IMG/VR virus record: IMGVR_UViG_3300042868_008355
Location: 26,936-90,935 of that record
Reading direction: 5' to 3' (one strand)
Origin: a virus
Length of the DNA stretch: 64,000 nt
Shown one piece after another: positions 54,233-63,005 of the stretch (the stretch's first letter is position 1; each line of letters opens with the position of its first letter). The notes beneath the pieces were generated by a model. It was not told where the DNA came from and searched no databases. It saw nothing but the letters and a program-made list of their open reading frames with translations. A program made the translations under genes and the position numbers.

Positions 54233-54849
54233 TAATATAATCTTTTAATATATCCATTTGGATTGAAAGTGGCGTTTTTACCAAAAAAATCACACCATTT
54301 TCTATCAATTTGGAAATTAGGGTTATTGGGTAAAAATTCACCTATTGCTCTTAGTGGACCACCACTATATTGTTGTTCAAGACCAATATGGTTTAATGCC
54401 CCGTCTTCAATAATAAAATAAGAATTAACAGAAACCAAATCTTTAAATTTATTCATAGCTATTTTTACATGACTATATAGGTGAGACCCATCATCAATAA
54501 CCAATATGTTATTGTAACCTTCGGCATTTTTTAAATCATAACCTTCAAAACCTCCTAAAAATCTTTTAATTCTTGGGTTATTGACAATTAATGGGTGCAT
54601 TGGGTATTCCATGATATCCATGGTGTGAATCATACCATTACCTAATAAATCTAACATATCTGCCATGTAGAGAGCCGATGCCCCATGGTTAGTGCCAATT
54701 TCAATAATTAAATCGGGTTTAACCTCATTAATAATCATTTGGTATAGTAGATAATCAAAAGGGTCTTTAATTAGTTTAATACCACGATAAGATACTTTGT
54801 GGTGACCCTCACTAATTGATTCGATTGAGAAAGAAATTTCGTTATCCAT
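54232..54849 (-). CDS. CmcI-like SAM methyltransferase
   Basis: A 205-residue protein of the cephalosporin-hydroxylase/CmcI family, which are mostly sugar or small-molecule O-methyltransferases. It shows PDLIIEIGTNHGASALYMAD (SAM-binding), IHTMDIM, NNILVIDDGSHLYSHVKIAM and YFIIEDGALNH, which keep the metal-coordinating acidic residues. It may methylate a glycan residue made by this cluster. The start at 54849 avoids overlap with the upstream gene. Confidence 0.8.
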   Translation of the reverse strand: MDNEISFSIESISEGHHKVSYRGIKLIKDPFDYLLYQMIINEVKPDLIIEIGTNHGASALYMADMLDLLGNGMIHTMDIMEYPMHPLIVNNPRIKRFLGGFEGYDLKNAEGYNNILVIDDGSHLYSHVKIAMNKFKDLVSVNSYFIIEDGALNHIGLEQQYSGGPLRAIGEFLPNNPNFQIDRKWCDFFGKNATFNPNGYIKRLY

Positions 54850-54850
54850 A

Positions 54851-55654
54851 TTAAGAATTTTTAACGAATTCAATAACTTCATCTCTTAATGTTTCTCTGA
54901 ACTTAGCGTATTTGATACTCCTTTCGTAATTTTCTTTAACGTAAGGTGACATTTCATTGTATGTTTCAGGGGTAATTGAATTACAAACATTAACGATATC
55001 TTCTAATGTATTAACTATGAACATACCTTTAACATCAAAAAAGTCCTCAATATTTGGACATCCTAAATAAATTGGAATTGTGTTGGTTTGAAAACAATCA
55101 ACAAGTTTTTCACTGAAGTAATTTGGTTGACATACATTTTCAATTGCGATATGATATTGAGAATAGAATAATTCATTTTTTCTATCTCCATCTTGCATAA
55201 CTCTATTAATTGTAGGTTCTCCTGTGTATGGATTATTCCTACTATTGAATAGATGTAATGGTACTGAAGTAATTTGGTCTGTTACTGTTGATAATTCTTG
55301 TCTTACAATTTGATTTGGAGTTAATCTTTTACCCCCAACAATTGAAGTGACACAATATTCTTTTTCTGAAGTTAAATCAAAATCTAAAATCCAAGACATT
55401 CCGTGTGGAAATAATCTCGCGTTTGGACAATTATCTAAAACTTCTTTATGCCAAGTTAAAATCAAATCAAACTCCTCATGTCTACCAATTACAATATCTC
55501 TTAATCCTGAGATTTCATTTGGTTCAACAGACCAAAGAACTCTTAAACATTCTTTAGGTCCTGATGGGAACGTGTCTACGTATAACTCACATGGTTTATC
55601 TGTTTGAATATCTACTCGAATATCCCAATTTGAAATTTTGTTTACTGTATGCAT
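54851..55654 (-). CDS. Family 10 (alpha-1,3/4-fucosyl type) glycosyltransferase
   Basis: This 267-residue protein carries the GT10 C-terminal signature NYFSEKLVDCFQTNTIPIYL-GCPNIEDFF, with FHIAIEN-like YHIAIENVCQP just before it. The N-terminal half (ECLRVLWSVEPNEISGLRDI, LILTWHKEVLDNCPNARLFP) fits the acceptor domain. GT10 uses GDP-fucose. It is the third fucosyltransferase-type gene in the cluster. Confidence 0.88.
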   Translation of the reverse strand: MHTVNKISNWDIRVDIQTDKPCELYVDTFPSGPKECLRVLWSVEPNEISGLRDIVIGRHEEFDLILTWHKEVLDNCPNARLFPHGMSWILDFDLTSEKEYCVTSIVGGKRLTPNQIVRQELSTVTDQITSVPLHLFNSRNNPYTGEPTINRVMQDGDRKNELFYSQYHIAIENVCQPNYFSEKLVDCFQTNTIPIYLGCPNIEDFFDVKGMFIVNTLEDIVNVCNSITPETYNEMSPYVKENYERSIKYAKFRETLRDEVIEFVKNS

Positions 55655-55657
55655 ATT

Positions 55658-56299
55658 TTATTTTTTAACTAAAAGTTTAGATGGGATTCCAACATATACT
55701 TCAGGTTCATCCCCCAAAATGTCTTTAACTACAGCAGTTTGAGCACCAAAAGTTTTATTTGACCCGATGTTCAATCTATCTCTAACAATACATCCTGTTC
55801 CAAATTCATTAGAAGAACCCATTGTTATTTGACCTGAAATATGAACACCAGGATTTGTGGTGCAATAGTCGCCAATAATTGTATCGTGACCAACCGTGGT
55901 ATTTAAGTTTAGTGTTACGTAGTCACCAAACGTGACATTAGAAGTAACCACACAACCTGGTGAAACAATACCGCCACGTCCTAAATTTTTTTTATCCATT
56001 AATACAATTGCTGACGGGTCAACAATTGTTTCAGATGGTACTAACCCTGATGATAGTGCCTTTGTAACTAAAATCTTTTTTATTTTTGGACTACCAACGG
56101 CAACTATAAATTTATAGTTTTCTTTAAATGACCAATCTTTAACCACAGGAAATACTTCACCATCAATATCAAATGATGTTTGACCATCATCTAAATCATT
56201 AACAAAAATGAAATTAGTTATTTCAGGTTTTGCTCTTTTTACATAATAGTAAAATTCTTTTGCAAGACCTGCAGCACCTAAAATTACAATACTACTCAT
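55658..56299 (-). CDS. NeuD/PglD-type sugar O/N-acyltransferase
   Basis: A 213-residue left-handed beta-helix acetyltransferase. The N-terminal Rossmann-like part (SIVILGAAGLAKEFYYYVKR) precedes hexapeptide repeats (GGIVSPGCVVTSNVTFGDYV-TLNLNTTVGHDTIIGDYC), with a likely catalytic His in TVGHDT, and the end VYVGIPSKLLVKK. PglD/NeuD-type enzymes acetylate amino sugars or sialic acids. The adjacent DegT aminotransferase (4-nt overlap) is the natural partner for making an N-acetylated sugar. Confidence 0.88.
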   Translation of the reverse strand: MSSIVILGAAGLAKEFYYYVKRAKPEITNFIFVNDLDDGQTSFDIDGEVFPVVKDWSFKENYKFIVAVGSPKIKKILVTKALSSGLVPSETIVDPSAIVLMDKKNLGRGGIVSPGCVVTSNVTFGDYVTLNLNTTVGHDTIIGDYCTTNPGVHISGQITMGSSNEFGTGCIVRDRLNIGSNKTFGAQTAVVKDILGDEPEVYVGIPSKLLVKK

Positions 56300-57456
56300 C
56301 CTTCTATTTGTTGGTTAACTTTTATCACTTGTTCGATTACATAATCAATATCCTCATCGGTTAAATTCATATGTAATGGTAATGTTATTAATTTTTCAGA
56401 TATTGTTAAAGAATTTGGACATGTCCCAAATCCATGTTTGTACATTTTATAATTGGTATTGTCTCTATAATGAACTCCAGGATAAACTCCATTTGAGTTT
56501 AATAATTCCATGAATTTATTTCGTTGATTTACAACAATTTGAAATAAATGTCTTGACGATAACACACAATCGTTATGTGTCTTTATGGTTTGAATTCCAT
56601 GTTTGGTTAATTCGTTTTCATATTTTTCACAGATTTCTCGTCTTCTGTCATTATCTTCGTCAAGGTATTTTAAACCAACCAATGCCATTGATGCCATTAT
56701 TGAGTTTCCGTGGTATTTGTAACCAACATCAACTAAGTCGTATTCCCATTTATAATTTCCTTTATCGTTACTTCTTTGGTATGTGTCTTTATCAATACCT
56801 AACCAAGATAGTTTTCTTACTAAAGTATCGTAGTCCTCATTTGCAAAACAAATCATACCCGAATCTGCGGTTGGTAAGTTCTTAACAGCTTGGAAACTAA
56901 ATACGGTTACATCGGCACCATGACCGACATGTTCAACTTCACCTGTTGATGGGGTTTTTGCAAATGTACCTGACATGTGAGCCGCGTCTAAAATTAACTT
57001 TAACTTATGTTTTTTACATAATTCGATAATTTTATAAAGTTCACCAGTGTTACCACCAATACCAATAAACAAAACTGCTTTTGTTTTTTTAGTTATTTTT
57101 GATTCTACTGATGCTGGGTCTAAACACAAATATTCATCCACATCTGCGAATACAGGTTTTAAATTTTCATACATTATTGCATGATTTGATGATACAAATG
57201 TTAATGGACTTGTAATGATTTCATCGTCATCGGACCATTTATTTGCATCCTTCAATATTTTCACCGCCAAATGAAGACCTGAAGTATTTGAGTTTATAAA
57301 ATGAGCATGTGGTAATCCTGTATAAGATTTCCATTCATTTTCAATTTCAACGGTTTTAAATCCTAAACCAGTCCATCCCTTGTCTAAACAAGTTGACATG
57401 TGTTCAAAGATTTCTTCGTTTCTAAATTTTGGGATAAATAATTGTATGTTTTTCAT
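56296..57456 (-). CDS. DegT/DnrJ-type nucleotide-sugar aminotransferase
   Basis: This 386-residue PLP enzyme keeps its catalytic lysine (VFSFQAVKNLPTADSGMICF), unlike the ColD-like paralogue at 51376. Other motifs: SNTSGLHLAVKIL, ITSPLTFVSSNHAIMYENLK, ILDAAHMSGT and the C-terminal PGVHYRDNTNY. It would aminate a keto-sugar nucleotide, and the acetyltransferase next to it would acylate the product. Some relatives are sensory/biosynthetic for UDP-linked sugars; the donor is unknown. Confidence 0.88.
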   Translation of the reverse strand: MKNIQLFIPKFRNEEIFEHMSTCLDKGWTGLGFKTVEIENEWKSYTGLPHAHFINSNTSGLHLAVKILKDANKWSDDDEIITSPLTFVSSNHAIMYENLKPVFADVDEYLCLDPASVESKITKKTKAVLFIGIGGNTGELYKIIELCKKHKLKLILDAAHMSGTFAKTPSTGEVEHVGHGADVTVFSFQAVKNLPTADSGMICFANEDYDTLVRKLSWLGIDKDTYQRSNDKGNYKWEYDLVDVGYKYHGNSIMASMALVGLKYLDEDNDRRREICEKYENELTKHGIQTIKTHNDCVLSSRHLFQIVVNQRNKFMELLNSNGVYPGVHYRDNTNYKMYKHGFGTCPNSLTISEKLITLPLHMNLTDEDIDYVIEQVIKVNQQIEG

Positions 57457-58169
57457 ATTAAAAATTTTTTATTACAATAATCGACATCTTTATAATGCCA
57501 TTCACTATGTTTTGATGATAATTGACTGGTTAAAGTGTGGTCACCAATCCCAACCGCAATCCTATAATCTTTTAATACTCCAGGATAACCATATGTTATA
57601 AACATACGATACCAAAGTTCACAATCAATCATATATAAAACTTCAGGGTCAAAATATTCATCACGAGGAATTAACCCAACACTTGGACACCCGACAAAAT
57701 TAATACCTTTAATTAAGTGTTTACCATCACCTTCAATTCTTGGAATAATAGGGTTTGTCCAACCACCATTACCATAATCGTAGTGAATACATCCACTAAT
57801 AACCCATTTATTACCTTCATCTAACAAATCAACCATTAATTGAATAGAATCTTCACCAACCATAAAGTCGTCTAAATTCATTAATTTGATATAATCCCCA
57901 GTTGAATTTTTAATTGCATTGTTTGTGTTATGTGCGGGCCATCCAATATCCTTAGTATTTCTTAAATACATTATATTATCCAATCCCAAACCTTTAATGT
58001 AATTTTCAATATCATCGTCTTTTGAATGGTCGGACACAACTATTTCTATATTTTTATAGGTTTGAGAAAGAATCGATTGGATGTTCTTATCAATAAATTC
58101 AACACCTCTACCATTTGCTTCGTATGATGGAATACATACTGAAATTTTTGGATTAAAGTTTTCAGACAT
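57453..58169 (-). CDS. Family 2 glycosyltransferase
   Basis: A 238-residue GT-A enzyme: ISVCIPSYEANGRGVEFIDK, the NIEIVVSDHSKDDDI strand, the catalytic-metal region YIKLMNLDDFMVGED, and GCPSVGLIPRDEYFDPEVLY. It overlaps neighbours by 4 and 8 nt. It probably extends a glycan from a UDP- or GDP-sugar donor. Confidence 0.88.
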   Translation of the reverse strand: MSENFNPKISVCIPSYEANGRGVEFIDKNIQSILSQTYKNIEIVVSDHSKDDDIENYIKGLGLDNIMYLRNTKDIGWPAHNTNNAIKNSTGDYIKLMNLDDFMVGEDSIQLMVDLLDEGNKWVISGCIHYDYGNGGWTNPIIPRIEGDGKHLIKGINFVGCPSVGLIPRDEYFDPEVLYMIDCELWYRMFITYGYPGVLKDYRIAVGIGDHTLTSQLSSKHSEWHYKDVDYCNKKFLI

Positions 58170-58881
58170 TTTGTAATAAATTATATTGTGGTTTATTTCT
58201 GATTATGTTAACGGTTGATGACACTTTACCCATATTAACTTTGTGGTCATTTAATGGGTTAGATTCATTATAGATATATAAGACATCTGGAATATATTTA
58301 AAGTGACTTTTTCCCGACATTTCTAACATTGGAAACATAAATGATAAATCACCCGCAACACTCCAGTATTTTCCTGAACCATCTTTTAAATCTTCTTGAT
58401 TTATTTTTTTCCATAACCAAGACTTCCAAGTTCTCATGTGAGATAATGTGAAAGTTTGGTTTCGAACATTTGTGAAATTTCTTGGGGGATTTGCAAACCC
58501 TGGTCTACCGTCATGGTATTTAAATGAACCACTTGTCATCCAAACATTTTCATCTTTATATGTTTCATTAATAAAGGTTAAAACATTTGAATTTGGTAAC
58601 CAATCATCACCATCAATCTCAACACAAATTTCATTATCGGGAATATCTAATCCACGAATTACTTGGTCGTAATTTCCTGGTTGATACATTTTTTCTTTAT
58701 TTTCAATTAGGATAAATCTATCATCACCTGATATTGTTTTTTTAATTATGTCTACCGTATTATCTGTAGATATGTCATCAGTTATATAACATTTGAAATC
58801 TTTAAATCTTTGAGACATAATACTCAATAAAGATTTTTCGACAAAGTTTTCACAATTATATGTTGTCGTTAATACTATCAT
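58162..58881 (-). CDS. Family 2 glycosyltransferase
   Basis: A 239-residue GT-A enzyme with MIVLTTTYNCENFVEKSLLS, CYITDDISTDNTVDIIKK and the DxD-type ICVEIDGDDWLPNSNVLTFI. The C-terminal region (WKKINQEDLKDGSGKYWSVA, then GDLSFMFPMLE) matches phage and lake-bacterial GT2 proteins. It is coupled to the downstream GT2 gene by an 8-nt overlap. Confidence 0.88.
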   Translation of the reverse strand: MIVLTTTYNCENFVEKSLLSIMSQRFKDFKCYITDDISTDNTVDIIKKTISGDDRFILIENKEKMYQPGNYDQVIRGLDIPDNEICVEIDGDDWLPNSNVLTFINETYKDENVWMTSGSFKYHDGRPGFANPPRNFTNVRNQTFTLSHMRTWKSWLWKKINQEDLKDGSGKYWSVAGDLSFMFPMLEMSGKSHFKYIPDVLYIYNESNPLNDHKVNMGKVSSTVNIIRNKPQYNLLQNV

Positions 58882-60038
58882 TATAAATTAATTAATATTC
58901 CTTCAGGGGTTGTACCTGGTTTATAAAATTTTAATCTTCCGTTATATGATTCGGATAATGTGTTTAATTTATTTGCAACTTCAGGAATTTCAATAACATT
59001 AACACTATAACCATCATTTAACAATTCTATACACAATTGAAATTGTTGGGATTCCTCAACGATATTAGAACCTTTTTTATACGTTATGTGGTTCATAACA
59101 AATGGAATTTCTTTTGTTGGATTTTTTTGAATGTAATGTTCTTTAATGAACAAAATATGAGATTGGTTGAATGTGTTAATACATGAAATTAAATCAGTAT
59201 TTACTTCAACACTTTCAGCAAAATGTTTTAATGCTTTATTATCTCCATTGATTGTTGGACCACCAAAACCAAATCCGTAATTCATGTGTTTTTTACCAAT
59301 TCCTGAATCACCACCAATTGCAGTTAATACCATATTAACCTCATTCTCAATACCTGATTTGGTAATAATTTCACCTAGCATATTAGCGTAACTAATTTTT
59401 GCGGATAAAAAAGAATTGATTCCAATCTTTGTTATCTCTGCAGCCTTTGAAGACATCGTATAAACATTAACAAGAATTTTTTTAACTTTAGTATGTAATT
59501 GAATTAATTCATTTGTTAATTCTTGATACTCTGTACCAATTAAAACCATTTCATGATTTTCAATGTCTTTTACAATCTCACCTTCATTTGTGAAGAATGG
59601 ATTGTATGCGACCTGAATATTAAACATGTTTAATCTTTGTTGTATTTGGTCCACTTCACCAGGATTTGTTGTAGAACATATCACCACTTTCTTATTATAA
59701 AGTTGAACATCTTGTGATGACAAAGTATAAAATTCTGAAATAACGTCAAATACTTTTGCAGTGTCGTAGTTACCATCAATATTGGATGGGGTAGGTGAGA
59801 AAATAAAAATGATATCAGAATTCTTGATTACATCGGTATTATTTGTAGTCGCACTAAACTTATTAGTGTCAAATAACATAGATTGAATTAATGGTTCATT
59901 TGTGATACAAATCTTTTGATTAAGATTAAAAACATAATCTTCATTACTATTTGATACTAAGACTTCATAACCTTTTTTTTCGCACAATAAACCAAATGAT
60001 AAACCAATCACATCAACACCAATTAAACCTAATTTCAT
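58881..60038 (-). CDS. UDP-glucose/GDP-mannose dehydrogenase-like protein lacking catalytic Cys
   Basis: This 385-residue protein follows the nucleotide-sugar dehydrogenase plan: NAD-binding MKLGLIGVDVIGLSFGLLCE, IIFIFSPTPSNIDGNYDTAK, VVICSTTNPGEVDQIQQRL, and a helix with TKIGINSFLSAKISYANMLG. In the active-site loop, where the family has GFGGxCxPKD, it reads GFGFGGPTINGDNKAL, with Thr for the catalytic Cys and changed Pro/Lys. The four-electron oxidation should therefore fail. It may do a two-electron reaction or be regulatory. Confidence 0.75.
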   Translation of the reverse strand: MKLGLIGVDVIGLSFGLLCEKKGYEVLVSNSNEDYVFNLNQKICITNEPLIQSMLFDTNKFSATTNNTDVIKNSDIIFIFSPTPSNIDGNYDTAKVFDVISEFYTLSSQDVQLYNKKVVICSTTNPGEVDQIQQRLNMFNIQVAYNPFFTNEGEIVKDIENHEMVLIGTEYQELTNELIQLHTKVKKILVNVYTMSSKAAEITKIGINSFLSAKISYANMLGEIITKSGIENEVNMVLTAIGGDSGIGKKHMNYGFGFGGPTINGDNKALKHFAESVEVNTDLISCINTFNQSHILFIKEHYIQKNPTKEIPFVMNHITYKKGSNIVEESQQFQLCIELLNDGYSVNVIEIPEVANKLNTLSESYNGRLKFYKPGTTPEGILINL

Positions 60039-61672
60039 TATGAAAGAATTTTAAGATATTCGTCTTTTATTTGTTGGGCAACATTCAGAGTATAGTATTT
60101 TTCAATATCGGTTGGGGGTTCGTGTTTTTCTTTGGATAAAATAAAACCACCTTTATCTACTTTATAAATCCAACTTGATTTGCCACACATCCAACTTTCA
60201 ATTGTTGTTCTACCTAATTGAATTCCTGCAGTTTCATAAGATTTTAAAATAAAGTTTTCAACTTTCCAAGTTGATGGGAAATGTTTAACATGGTCTTCTA
60301 ATAAAACATTTTCTAAATAATTTCCATTATTTTCTCCGACTAACCAAAGTTCTTTTCCAATTTCTCTTGTGTATTCGACTAAATCTAAAATGGTTTCTTT
60401 TCTCAAATAATCTATGGTACCAACAAACAACACATAATTTTCATCTGATGTGTTTTTAGATTGGAATTTTTCATTATCAATTGGATTATAAATAACCTCA
60501 ATCATTTCTTCAGGTATTTCAAAATTATTAATCATGTGGTCCTTAATTTCAGGACGAATTGCAATATATTTTTTAATTGTTGGGTCGACAACAGGGTCTT
60601 CAACAGAAATCACTTCTGAATGAATTGCACATATTTTAGGTAATTCAGGATACATGTTAAGAATTCTTTCAGCAACTGGTTTATGTTGGAAATGGATAAT
60701 ATCATAATCAACATCTGATATTCTATATAGTGCATTTGGTGTTGATGGTTTAAATCCTTCAGGAGTATTCATACCCCATTGTCCGTCACCAAGTTTAAAT
60801 CCTGGAGCATTTTCAAATGAAATGCATTTAATTCCAAGTTTTTTTGCCATATCAGTTACTGGACCACCAATTTGTGATAGAACTGTAACACTGCAATTTA
60901 ATTTGAGTAAACTTTTTGCTAACTCAAAAACATATAATTCTGAACCCGTAAAATTTTTAAATGAAATACAAGATAATAAAACTTTTAATCTTTTATTTGG
61001 GTCAAAAGGAATTTTTGAAGGTAAGTTTTCTCCATATTTATTTATAAAAAAAACTCTATTATCTTCCCATTGTTGATTTGTTTGTCCAATGGATTTATGA
61101 GTAACTCTAATATTGGTGATAACACCAATTTTAACATCTTCAATATGATTTCTAAAACAAAAGGCAATATCGTAAAAATGGAAACCTTCAAAGTCTTCGT
61201 CAAAAGTTTTTTTAATTCTTGATTTACTTAATGCAATAAACAAACCATCAACAATAACACTTTGTTTAATTGATTTGTTAAAGTCTTCAGAATATTTTGA
61301 TGTCCATTTTTTACCATCACTTTCGTGATTAACAATACCAATCATGTCTTTTCTATTATTGGTTTCCCACCATTTACCTGTCTCAGATAAATTGGTTGTA
61401 CCCGCAACACCTATAACGCCAAAATCACTTTTATCAAAGTGTGTTTTAAGTTTATAAGACCAACTTGATGTGTCAAAATAAATGTCATCATGGCAAAGAA
61501 CAACTAAATCATTTACCGACTCCGCAAGGATTTCATTATAAACTTGTGATAATGATTTTTCACCGTTATTAATTTTTTCAATAACTTGAATTTTTTTTGT
61601 CCCCGAACTTTTTTTTAAGTACTCGATAAATTGGGGGTTATGTTCTCTTGTTGAATATCCTACTGTAATCAT
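60038..61672 (-). CDS. Two-domain glycosyltransferase (GT-A-like plus GT-B)
   Basis: A 544-residue fusion. Residues 1-220 resemble a GT-A-type domain (MITVGYSTREHNPQFIEYLK; LVVLCHDDIYFDTSSWSYKL; GVIGVAGTTNLSETGKWWE) as found in phage and bacterial glycosyltransferases. Residues about 230-544 form a GT-B/GT4 module (VLLSCISFKNFTGSELYVFE; VLFVGTIDYLRKETILDLVE; SYETAGIQLGRTTIESWMCG). Two sequential transfers by one polypeptide are possible. Sugars unknown. Confidence 0.78.
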   Translation of the reverse strand: MITVGYSTREHNPQFIEYLKKSSGTKKIQVIEKINNGEKSLSQVYNEILAESVNDLVVLCHDDIYFDTSSWSYKLKTHFDKSDFGVIGVAGTTNLSETGKWWETNNRKDMIGIVNHESDGKKWTSKYSEDFNKSIKQSVIVDGLFIALSKSRIKKTFDEDFEGFHFYDIAFCFRNHIEDVKIGVITNIRVTHKSIGQTNQQWEDNRVFFINKYGENLPSKIPFDPNKRLKVLLSCISFKNFTGSELYVFELAKSLLKLNCSVTVLSQIGGPVTDMAKKLGIKCISFENAPGFKLGDGQWGMNTPEGFKPSTPNALYRISDVDYDIIHFQHKPVAERILNMYPELPKICAIHSEVISVEDPVVDPTIKKYIAIRPEIKDHMINNFEIPEEMIEVIYNPIDNEKFQSKNTSDENYVLFVGTIDYLRKETILDLVEYTREIGKELWLVGENNGNYLENVLLEDHVKHFPSTWKVENFILKSYETAGIQLGRTTIESWMCGKSSWIYKVDKGGFILSKEKHEPPTDIEKYYTLNVAQQIKDEYLKILS

Positions 61673-61682
61673 TTTTTAATTT

Positions 61683-62303
61683 TTAAATCCCTGTACTACC
61701 AAATCCGTTATCACCTCTATCTTTTTCATTAAGGGTATCAACTTTTTCAAATCTAACATATTTCCCGTTTATTACAGGACATAATACTGCTTGACCGACT
61801 TTCATACCTTTAGGTATCATCACTGTGTAATTATTTGTGTTAAACACAATTACTTGTATTTCACCTGTATATCCTTGGTCAACAGTCCCTGGTGTGTTAA
61901 GAACTGTTAATCCTTGTTTAATGGCTAAACCACTTTTAGGTCTGACTTGTATTTCATAACCTTCATCAAAAGAAACTTTAATTCCTGTTGGTACTAAAAT
62001 TCTACCAAACGGACCAATTGTTAAATCTTGTGTTGAGTGTAAATCAAATCCTGAGTCTGATTCATATGCGTATTTTGGAAATACTGCATCATCATGAACT
62101 AATTCAACTTCAATTGTTTTAGTTCTTGCGTTTCTGTAAATCTCTTCTTCCAAGTCATCAAATCCAATACCCAAAATATCTTCAAGTTCTTTTTGATAAT
62201 CTTCATCAGGTTCAATACCCGATTCTAATTTTATTTTTTCAAATTGTTTTAAAATTTCCTCGTAAGCTGTTGGGTCAAATCCCAATTCATTTGAATTTTC
62301 CAT
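61683..62303 (-). CDS. dut: dUTPase with N-terminal extension
   Basis: This 206-residue trimeric-type dUTP pyrophosphatase carries all five motifs: motif 1 ESDSGFDLHS, motif 2 VRPKSGLA, motif 3 LNTPGTVDQGYTGEIQVIVF, motif 4 GMKVGQAVL, motif 5 DRGDNGFGSTG. It hydrolyses dUTP to dUMP, protecting DNA from uracil. About 60 extra acidic residues (QFEKIKLESGIEPDEDYQKE) precede the enzyme domain and could bind a partner. It is coupled to the exonuclease gene by a 1-nt overlap. Confidence 0.95.
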   Translation of the reverse strand: MENSNELGFDPTAYEEILKQFEKIKLESGIEPDEDYQKELEDILGIGFDDLEEEIYRNARTKTIEVELVHDDAVFPKYAYESDSGFDLHSTQDLTIGPFGRILVPTGIKVSFDEGYEIQVRPKSGLAIKQGLTVLNTPGTVDQGYTGEIQVIVFNTNNYTVMIPKGMKVGQAVLCPVINGKYVRFEKVDTLNEKDRGDNGFGSTGI

Positions 62304-63004
62304 TATTTTAAATCTATTAATTTCTTAATTACATCAATTAACACTGAAACATCTTTCTCACAATATTTTACAATACCTTCAATATCGTTTTTAACCCAAA
62401 ACGCTTCATGTACTTTATTACCTGTTATTTCCATTGTCTTAGATGATTCAACACCCAAACAAACACACATAAGTTCAAGAGATGCGATGGAACCATATCC
62501 ACCATATTGCCAAACTTCTTTTGTGTCTAACGCTTTAATTTCCCATGGTTTTGTGTCATGACCTGGTAAAATCTTAGGTGGCATAATTCCATTCATAATC
62601 ATACGTTTTGCTAACATAGGAATATCAAATCCTTTTACGTTATGACCACATAAGAAAAATCCAAGTTCACCAACTCGATATAAAAGTTTTTGAACTTCTA
62701 ATAACATTTTTTTCTCATCAATATCACTGAATGATTGCATTTTAACTTCACCACTTTCGGTAACAAATGCAACACTAACACAAGCAATTCTTGCAAATTC
62801 AGGAACTAATGCCGAACGATTAACAAACATTTGACCAACACCATTTGCTCCGTCTTCAGGAAACCTTTTTTGGAACCAATCAAAGTAGTGTTCGAATTGA
62901 AAGGAAAGGGCTTCATTATGTTTAACTAATGAATCCCAATCAGGTTGGACACCAACAGTTTCGATGTCCAAGAATAAAATTTTTGTTAATGGTATGTTAA
63001 TCAT
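62303..63004 (-). CDS. 3'-5' exonuclease (DnaQ/PolB-like)
   Basis: A 233-residue RNase H-like exonuclease. ExoI is LFLDIETVGVQPDW (Asp and Glu), ExoII is FFLCGHNVKGFDIPMLAKRM (Asp), and ExoIII is EGIVKYCEKDVSVLIDVIKK with the Tyr/Asp pattern YxxxD. It is similar to the predicted exonucleases related to family B polymerase proofreading domains. It may act in replication or repair together with dUTPase. It lies 1 nt downstream of the partial glycosyltransferase gene. Confidence 0.85.
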   Translation of the reverse strand: MINIPLTKILFLDIETVGVQPDWDSLVKHNEALSFQFEHYFDWFQKRFPEDGANGVGQMFVNRSALVPEFARIACVSVAFVTESGEVKMQSFSDIDEKKMLLEVQKLLYRVGELGFFLCGHNVKGFDIPMLAKRMIMNGIMPPKILPGHDTKPWEIKALDTKEVWQYGGYGSIASLELMCVCLGVESSKTMEITGNKVHEAFWVKNDIEGIVKYCEKDVSVLIDVIKKLIDLK

Positions 63005-63005
63005 G

